Origin: a bacterium | Lineage (GTDB): Bacteria; Armatimonadota; Zipacnadia; Zipacnadales; UBA11051 | Direction: 5' to 3' | DNA: 64,000 nt | Assembly: GCA_021372615.1 (NCBI GenBank) | Contig: JAJFUB010000143.1 | Location: forward strand, 1 to 64,000 | In this document: positions 58,716 through 64,000 of the stretch, piece after piece | Position numbering within the stretch: the first letter of the stretch is position 1 | How the letters are laid out: each line of letters starts with the position of its first letter | The notes under the pieces: generated by a model | What the model was told of the DNA's origin: nothing | The model's input: the letters and a program-made list of their open reading frames with translations, nothing else | Databases searched by the model: none | Position numbers and translations under genes: made by a program

Positions 58716-60494
58716 TCACCGGGGCGTGTAGGTATCCCACAGCCAGTCGGACCCCTCGGCACTCCGCTTCTCCTCGTCCTCGCCGGTCAGCTCCACCAGG
58801 TGCTCCACCAGTTGCTCGCCCTGGGCGGTGCTTTCGCCGAGGAACTGGGCCATCTTCTGGGCCATGCTGAGCTGGTGTTCGAGCAACTCGCGCGCCTGGG
58901 TGAGGGTCTGGGCGCGCAGTTCGGTCAGCTTCTTCTGGCTGTCGTGGGTGGAGGTGACGTTGACGAAGATACCGGCGTACTGGTGCTCCTCGCGCAGTGC
59001 GTACATGATCTGGTGGGTGACCAGCTTGTAGCGATCGTGGCGCGCGGTCATCTCCACGATCTCCTCGGCGCCCGACGCGAGCCGCTCGAAGGGGTCGGGG
59101 TCCATTAGGTAGGAGATGGGCTTGCCCAGGCAAGCCTCCGAGCACATGAAGAAGCGCCGGAAGGCCGGGTTCATGGCGATGATGGTGAGGCGCTCGTCGA
59201 GGATCACGATGCCGTTGGGGCTGGTCTCGATGATGCGGTCGGTCCGCTGCTCGGCCAGGCGCCGCATGTACGGGATGCACATCTCGGGCTCGGCCATGCC
59301 GCGCAGGACCGCGATGGCCTTGTCGCGGCAGGAGTTGTAGCCGCAGGCCCCGCAGTTCAGCTCATCCTCGGGGGCGACCTTGCCCGTCAGTGCCAGGATG
59401 CGCTTGATCTCTTCCTCGCGGATCGGCTGATCGGCGTCGAGGCCGGCCGGGGTGAACTCGGTGCGCAGCGCCGGGCGGGCCGGGACCTCGCCCTCCGGGG
59501 TTCGGCCCTGGTGGTCGTGCGCATAGCCCATGAGGTCCTGCCGCCGGTCGTACACATTGGCGTCGCAGGTGATCGCCGGGCCGTTGATGCAGCCCTGGGC
59601 GCAGAACAGCGGCTCGATGATGACGGGGCGCGGGTGCTCCTTGAGGCTGTCGAGGGCGGCGCGGATCTCGTCTATGCCGGTCACCGGCACCACGTCCGCG
59701 GCGAGCAGGTCGGTGTTCAGATGGGAGGTGCGGATGCTGCCGCCGGTGACGGGGAAGAACCGCGCCTCGCCCTCCGGCTCGTCGTCGAAGTCACTTTCCT
59801 CGCAGGCAGCCAGCGAGATGCCCTCGCGCTCCATCCATTCGGCCAGCTCGCGGAAGGTCAGGACGCAATCCACCAGCCCGGCGAACTCCGGCCGGTCGGC
59901 CTCGGCCTTCTTGGCGACACAGGGGCCGATGAAGACGACCCCCGCCTGGGGGCCCAGCTTCTCCCGGATATGGCGGGCGTGGGCCATCATGGGCGAGACG
60001 ATGGGCGTGAGGCTCGGGACCAGCTCGGGGTCGTACTTCTCGACGTAGCTCACCACGGCCGGGCAGGCGGTGCAGACGTGCGCCCGGTCCGGCTGGTGGC
60101 GCACCAGCTCGGCGGTCATGGCCGCGACCTGGTAGGCGCCGATGGCCGTCTCGGCGATATGGCTGAAGCCCAGCTTGCGCAGGGCCGAGGGCAGCCGCTT
60201 GCGCTCCCAGTCCGAATACGCCGCCGCAAAGGAGGGGGCCAGCGATACGGCCACCGGCCGGCCCGAGCCGATGAGGCGCACGGCGCACTCGATGTCGTTG
60301 CGGAACTGCTTGGCGCCCTGGGGGCACTCGCGGATGCACGTGCCGCAGGCCAGGCAGCGCTCCGGCTCGACCATCGCCTGGCCCTTGTGCATCGAGATGG
60401 CCTTCACCGGGCAGACGCGCACGCAGCGGTAGCAGTCACGGCAGCGCGCCTTGTTCGTGAACACGACCTGATTAGGCGGACGCTCGGAGGTCAT
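58716..60494 (-). CDS. hydS: Sensory [FeFe]-hydrogenase with PAS domain (HydS, group C-like)
   Basis: 592 residues. A two-cluster ferredoxin domain (C18-C28, C47-C57) leads to a divergent H-cluster domain. L1 is CTACPAVV with Ala143 where catalytic enzymes keep the proton-relay Cys; L2 is GPCVAKKAEADR (C192); L3 is EPLFCAQGCINGP (C298, C302). A FeS domain (CGACGYNSC, C381, C384, C389, with C406) and a PAS domain (about 418-520) follow, then a coiled-coil tail. This is the organisation of sensory HydS proteins that report H2 to a downstream output. The PP2C gene 145 bp after it is the likely partner. Turnover is expected to be low. Confidence 0.92.
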   Translation of the reverse strand: MTSERPPNQVVFTNKARCRDCYRCVRVCPVKAISMHKGQAMVEPERCLACGTCIRECPQGAKQFRNDIECAVRLIGSGRPVAVSLAPSFAAAYSDWERKRLPSALRKLGFSHIAETAIGAYQVAAMTAELVRHQPDRAHVCTACPAVVSYVEKYDPELVPSLTPIVSPMMAHARHIREKLGPQAGVVFIGPCVAKKAEADRPEFAGLVDCVLTFRELAEWMEREGISLAACEESDFDDEPEGEARFFPVTGGSIRTSHLNTDLLAADVVPVTGIDEIRAALDSLKEHPRPVIIEPLFCAQGCINGPAITCDANVYDRRQDLMGYAHDHQGRTPEGEVPARPALRTEFTPAGLDADQPIREEEIKRILALTGKVAPEDELNCGACGYNSCRDKAIAVLRGMAEPEMCIPYMRRLAEQRTDRIIETSPNGIVILDERLTIIAMNPAFRRFFMCSEACLGKPISYLMDPDPFERLASGAEEIVEMTARHDRYKLVTHQIMYALREEHQYAGIFVNVTSTHDSQKKLTELRAQTLTQARELLEHQLSMAQKMAQFLGESTAQGEQLVEHLVELTGEDEEKRSAEGSDWLWDTYTPR

Positions 60495-60531
60495 GGGTGT
60501 TGTCCGTGGGCCCGTGGAATGTACGCAGCGC

Positions 60532-62541
60532 TCAGACAGCCACTGCGGCCAGTTGCGCCGTCAGGGCCGCCATAACCTTGTCTAGATTGGTCCGTTCCAG
60601 GATCTGCTCGCCGACGCGCACCGTCGGCCCGCGGTCGCAGCGCTCGAAGCAGAAGGTGGCCTTGACATCCACCTGGTCGGCCAGCCCCTCGTCCTCCAGC
60701 CGGTGGATCAGGGCGCGCAGCAGGTCCTGCGAGCCGCGCAGGTAGCAACTCGTCCCCACGCACACGCTGATCTGCAGCTTGTGCTGGGCGCCGCTGACCA
60801 GGTCCACGTCCTCATCCTGGATGCGCCGGCGGCTGTGGTAGCCGGTGTGCAGCAGCGCGTGCGCCTTGTGCCCGCCCACCTCGCCCAGAGTCGTCTGGTA
60901 GGCCTCCTGGACGTAGGGGTTCTCCTGCGCCTTGTGCAGTTGCAGCGTCTTGTCGGCCTCGTACAGGCCCGCGGCGCGGCGCTGCCGCACGTCATGCTCG
61001 AACGAGACGGGCTGCCCGGCCCCGCCGATGCAACCGCCGGGGCAGGCCATGACCTCGATCAGATCATACTGGCTCTCGCCGGCCTTGACCTGCTCGGCCA
61101 CGCGGCGGGCGTTGGCCAGTCCGTTCACCAGCGCGAGGCGGATGGTCTGGCCGTTCACTGTGACCTCCGCCTCGCGCAAGCCCTCCAGCCCGCGCACTTC
61201 GTGGAAGTCCACGGCCTCCAGCTTCACGCCGCCGAGCTTCTCGGCCGCCAGCCGCAGCACGGCCTCGGTGACGCCGCCGGTCACGCCGAAGATGACGCCC
61301 GCGCCGGTCTTGAAGCCCAGGGGCAGGTCCAGCGACTCGGGCTGCAGCTTGTTGAACTTCAGGCCGGCCTCGTCAATCATGTGAGCCAGTTCCTGGGTGG
61401 TCAGCACGAAGTCCACCTCCGGCACGCCGTCGTGGATGAACTCCGAGCGCTGCGCCTCGAACTTCTTGGCGGTGCAGGGCATGATGGAGACGATGACGAG
61501 GTCCTCGTTCGCTACGCTGAGCTGCTCGGGCAAGACCTCGCGGGCCAGCGCCCCGAACATCTGCTGGGGCGACTTGCACGAGGACAGGTGCGGCAGCAGC
61601 TCCGGGTAGTACTGCTCGGCGAACTTGATCCAGCCGGGGCAGCAGGAGGTGAACTGCGGCAGCTTGCCGCCCTGCGCCACCCGGCTGAGGAACTCGTTGC
61701 CCTCCTCGACGACCGTCAGGTCTGCGGCGAAGGAGGTGTCGAACACCTTGTCAAAGCCGAGGGCCTTCAGCGCCGCCACGATCTGGCCGGTGGTCACGAC
61801 GCCGGGCTCCAGGCCGAAGGCCTCGCCGAGGGCGACGCGGACGGCCGGCGCAATCTGGGCGACGACCTTCTTCTGCGGGTTGTGGAGCACTTGCCACACC
61901 GGCTCGACCTGTGACTTGGGGGTGATGGCGCCGGTGGGGCAGACGCTGGCGCACTGGCCGCAGTTGACGCACTCGACCTGCGCGAGGTCCTTGTCGAAGG
62001 CCGGGGCGACCTGTACGTGGGCGCCGCGATGCGTGAAGTCAATCGCGCCGATGCCCTGCACTTCCGCGCACATGCGCACGCAATCACCGCACAGCACGCA
62101 CTTGTTCGGGTCGCGCACCAGCGAGGGCGAGGAGGTGTCGAGCGGGAAGGCCGGCTGGGTGGCGTGGAAGCGCACCTGATCCAGGCCCAGCCGCCGCGAG
62201 ATGGCCTGCAGCTTGCAGGTGGCGCTCTTGGCGCACGTGGGGCAGGCCTGCTCGTGGTTGGCCAGCAGCAGCTCCACGGCGATCTTGCGGATCGCGCGGA
62301 TCTTCTCGTTGTTGGTCGTGATCTTCATGCCCGGCTCGGGGGCGGTGGAGCAGGAGGTGACGATGCCCCGGCCCTCGATCTCCACCAGGCACAGGCGGCA
62401 AGCGCCGTACACGCTCAACTCCGAGTGGTAGCAGAAGGTCGGGATCTCGATGTTGGCCTTGCGAGCCAGCTCGAGGACATTGGGCTCGCCCTCGATCGGT
62501 ACTTCCCGCCCGTCTATGATCGCGACATCCGTGCTCTTCAT
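60532..62541 (-). CDS. hydA: [FeFe]-hydrogenase catalytic subunit with C-terminal [2Fe-2S] thioredoxin-like fusion
   Basis: 669 residues. N-terminal [2Fe-2S] (C37, C48, C51, C64), His-Cys cluster (H96, C100, C103, C109), two ferredoxin clusters (C148-C158, C191-C201), then canonical H-cluster motifs: TSCCPGW (298-304), MPCTAKKFE (354-362) and EVMACPGGCIGGAGQP (C500, C504). The last 80 residues are a NuoE-like thioredoxin fold with C594, C599, C631 and C635, i.e. a HydC-type domain fused on. It lies between hydB and hydS, and the fusion may replace a separate hydC. Locus 1 HydA differs in motif L2. Confidence 0.93.
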   Translation of the reverse strand: MKSTDVAIIDGREVPIEGEPNVLELARKANIEIPTFCYHSELSVYGACRLCLVEIEGRGIVTSCSTAPEPGMKITTNNEKIRAIRKIAVELLLANHEQACPTCAKSATCKLQAISRRLGLDQVRFHATQPAFPLDTSSPSLVRDPNKCVLCGDCVRMCAEVQGIGAIDFTHRGAHVQVAPAFDKDLAQVECVNCGQCASVCPTGAITPKSQVEPVWQVLHNPQKKVVAQIAPAVRVALGEAFGLEPGVVTTGQIVAALKALGFDKVFDTSFAADLTVVEEGNEFLSRVAQGGKLPQFTSCCPGWIKFAEQYYPELLPHLSSCKSPQQMFGALAREVLPEQLSVANEDLVIVSIMPCTAKKFEAQRSEFIHDGVPEVDFVLTTQELAHMIDEAGLKFNKLQPESLDLPLGFKTGAGVIFGVTGGVTEAVLRLAAEKLGGVKLEAVDFHEVRGLEGLREAEVTVNGQTIRLALVNGLANARRVAEQVKAGESQYDLIEVMACPGGCIGGAGQPVSFEHDVRQRRAAGLYEADKTLQLHKAQENPYVQEAYQTTLGEVGGHKAHALLHTGYHSRRRIQDEDVDLVSGAQHKLQISVCVGTSCYLRGSQDLLRALIHRLEDEGLADQVDVKATFCFERCDRGPTVRVGEQILERTNLDKVMAALTAQLAAVAV

Positions 62542-62570
62542 GGTCGTGCTCCGTGGTTCTCAAACTCTTC

Positions 62571-62594
62571 GTAGAGCAGGCGGCTCGCCTGCCC
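62571..62594. repeat. One-arm nested-palindrome repeat
   Basis: GTAG followed by AGCAGGCGGCTCGCCTGCC between hydB and hydA of locus 2. It matches the right arm of the element at 25243-25290 at all but one base. Confidence 0.75.
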
Positions 62595-62611
62595 GGTCCC
62601 CGCGCCGTCTT

Positions 62612-64000
62612 CTAGATCCCGCTCACGGCGCCGAACTTGCAGGCCCGCGCGCACTCGCCGCACTTGATGCAGAGGGCCTCGTCAATCGTGTGCGGCTGCT
62701 TCTTTTCGCCGCTGATCGCCCCGACCGGGCACTTCCGGGCGCACGCCGTGCAGCCCTTGCACTTGGTCGGGTCAATGACCGGCATCGCCAGGGCCTTGCA
62801 CTGGCCGGCCGGGCACCGCTTCTGGATGACATGGGCCTCGTACTCGCTGCGGAAGTACCGCAGGGTCGAGAGCACCGGGTTCGGCGCGGTCTTGCCCAGC
62901 CCGCACAGCGAGCCGACGCCGACCGCCGAGGACAACTGCTCCAGCAGGTCGAGAGTGTGCTCGTCGGCGCGGCCCTGGGTGATGTCGTCGAGCAGGGCCA
63001 GCATCTGCTTGGTGCCCTCGCGGCACAGCACGCACTTGCCGCAGCTCTCGCTCTGGATGAAGGTCATGAAGTAGTGGGCCATCGAGACCATGCAGGTCTG
63101 CGAGTTCATGACCACCAGGCCCCCGGAGCCGACCATGGCGCCGACCCCGCGCAGGCTGTCGAAGTCCAGCGGCAGATCCAGGTGCTCCTCGGTCAGGCAG
63201 CCGCCGGAGGGGCCGCCGATCTGCACGGCCTTGAAGGCCTCGCCCGTCAGGCGGCCCGCGTTGTCCGTCACGCCGCCGCCGATGTTGTAAACGATCTCGC
63301 GCAGGGTCGTGCCGAATGGCACCTCGATCAGACCCGTGTTCGCCACGTGGCCGGTGAGGGCGAAGGTCTTGGTGCCGGGCGACTTCTCGGTGCCTCGGGC
63401 GCGAAACTCCGCCGCCCCCAGCCGCATGACCAGCGGCACGGTCGCCAGGGTCTCGACGTTGTTGATGATGGTGGGCTTGCCGCACAGACCGCTCTGGGCA
63501 GGGAAGGGCGGCTTGGGGGTCGGCATGCCGCGCTTGCCCTCGATCGAGGCGATCATCGCGGTCTCCTCGCCGCACACGAACGCCCCAGCGCCCTCCATGA
63601 CTTGCAGCCACAGGCTCCGGCCCGAGCCGAAGAGATCGTCACCCAGGAGGCCCAGGGCCTCGGCGTCGGCGATGGCCTTGCGGATACGCCGCACGGCCAG
63701 CGGGTACTCAGCCCGCACGTAGACATAGCCCGCATTGGCCTCGATGGCCCGAGCCGCGATCATCATGCCCTCGATGACAGCATGGGGGTTGCCCTCCATC
63801 AGGCTGCGGTCCATGAAGGCCCCGGGATCGCCCTCGTCGCCGTTGCAGATGACGTACTTGACGTCACTCTCGTTGGCGAGGGCCATCTGCCATTTGCGGC
63901 CGGTGGGGAACCCGGCGCCGCCACGGCCGCGCAGGCCCGCGACGAGGATCTCCTCGCAGACCGCGGCCGGGGCCAGCTCGGTGTAGCACCGGCGAGCGGC
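62612..64000 (-). CDS. hydB: NuoF-like flavin subunit of bifurcating hydrogenase (HydB), truncated by window end
   Basis: At least 462 residues; the 5' end lies beyond 64000. The visible part begins in the thioredoxin/NuoF linker, with GLRGRGGAGFPTG (63899-63937) for FMN, CNGDEGDPGAFMDR, the SLBB domain, the cluster ESCGKCVLCREG, and a C-terminal two-cluster ferredoxin (CKGCTACARKCPVGAIS, CIKCGECARACKFGAVS). It is a paralogue of the locus 1 HydB. No stop interrupts the frame up to the window edge. Confidence 0.93.
   Translation of the reverse strand, partial: AARRCYTELAPAAVCEEILVAGLRGRGGAGFPTGRKWQMALANESDVKYVICNGDEGDPGAFMDRSLMEGNPHAVIEGMMIAARAIEANAGYVYVRAEYPLAVRRIRKAIADAEALGLLGDDLFGSGRSLWLQVMEGAGAFVCGEETAMIASIEGKRGMPTPKPPFPAQSGLCGKPTIINNVETLATVPLVMRLGAAEFRARGTEKSPGTKTFALTGHVANTGLIEVPFGTTLREIVYNIGGGVTDNAGRLTGEAFKAVQIGGPSGGCLTEEHLDLPLDFDSLRGVGAMVGSGGLVVMNSQTCMVSMAHYFMTFIQSESCGKCVLCREGTKQMLALLDDITQGRADEHTLDLLEQLSSAVGVGSLCGLGKTAPNPVLSTLRYFRSEYEAHVIQKRCPAGQCKALAMPVIDPTKCKGCTACARKCPVGAISGEKKQPHTIDEALCIKCGECARACKFGAVSGI

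Overview
The window is about 67% GC by eye, densely coded, and reads like a contig from an uncultured, anaerobic or facultatively anaerobic diderm bacterium. Secreted proteins with signal peptides, lipoproteins and a predicted beta-barrel protein suggest an outer membrane. Two prepilin-like proteins carry the [10 protein letters not shown] signature that I associate with Armatimonadota, and the mix of heparinase-like, creatininase-like, Gfo/Idh/MocA and LamG proteins fits Armatimonadota, Planctomycetota-type or related lineages. This taxonomic placement is inference only. I see no tRNA, rRNA, CRISPR array or classical insertion sequence.

Layout. 1-11.1 kb: accessory metabolism (URO-D-like protein, cupin, lipoyl-less E2 acyltransferase, large secreted proteins, heparinase II/III-like lipoprotein, PMT-like membrane protein). 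11.1-20.6 kb: a CBS-domain protein, then [FeFe]-hydrogenase locus 1: hydA-like subunit, hydC, sensor kinase, response regulator, hydB, REC-PAS-kinase hybrid and the maturase hydE. It is preceded by a good sigma70-type promoter and a near-perfect Rex operator. 20.9-33.1 kb: beta-barrel protein, two oxidoreductases, esterase, orphan sugar ABC permease, secreted glycosidase-like and LamG proteins, PLP enzyme, lipoprotein, ceramidase-like protein. 33.3-40.9 kb: a minus-strand set (creatininase-like, giant alpha/alpha-barrel protein, polytopic membrane protein, beta-propeller protein). 41.0-49.5 kb: DUF2089-type regulator with a strong promoter, membrane protein, 1499-residue LamG/GH123-like protein and a second heparinase-like protein. 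49.6-50.4 kb: a DUF559 nuclease gene between two inverted 160-170 bp repeats. 50.4-56.7 kb: a minus-strand type IV pilus/type II secretion-like operon (F, E and seven pseudopilins, mostly with ATGA overlaps). 56.7-57.4 kb: an odd poly-G/polypyrimidine region. 57.4-64 kb: [FeFe]-hydrogenase locus 2 on the minus strand: hydB (cut by the window end), a hydA-hydC fusion, a sensory PAS-hydrogenase (HydS) and a SpoIIE-type PP2C phosphatase.

How they may work together. Both hydrogenase loci encode the parts of an NAD(P)H/ferredoxin-linked bifurcating enzyme. Locus 1 appears tied to redox control (Rex-like site) and two histidine kinases. Locus 2 is tied to an H2-sensing-type HydS plus a phosphatase. 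The secreted enzymes around them suggest polysaccharide or glycosaminoglycan fermentation as the source of reductant, which is inference.

The two repeat systems are the most unusual non-coding content. One is a family of GTAG-ended nested palindromes with compensatory changes between arms; two full copies supply the stop codons of the two heparinase-like genes. The other is a CCTCACCCC/GGGGTGAGG family whose two full-length copies flank the DUF559 gene in inverted orientation, with degenerate copies elsewhere, one of them inside a coding sequence.
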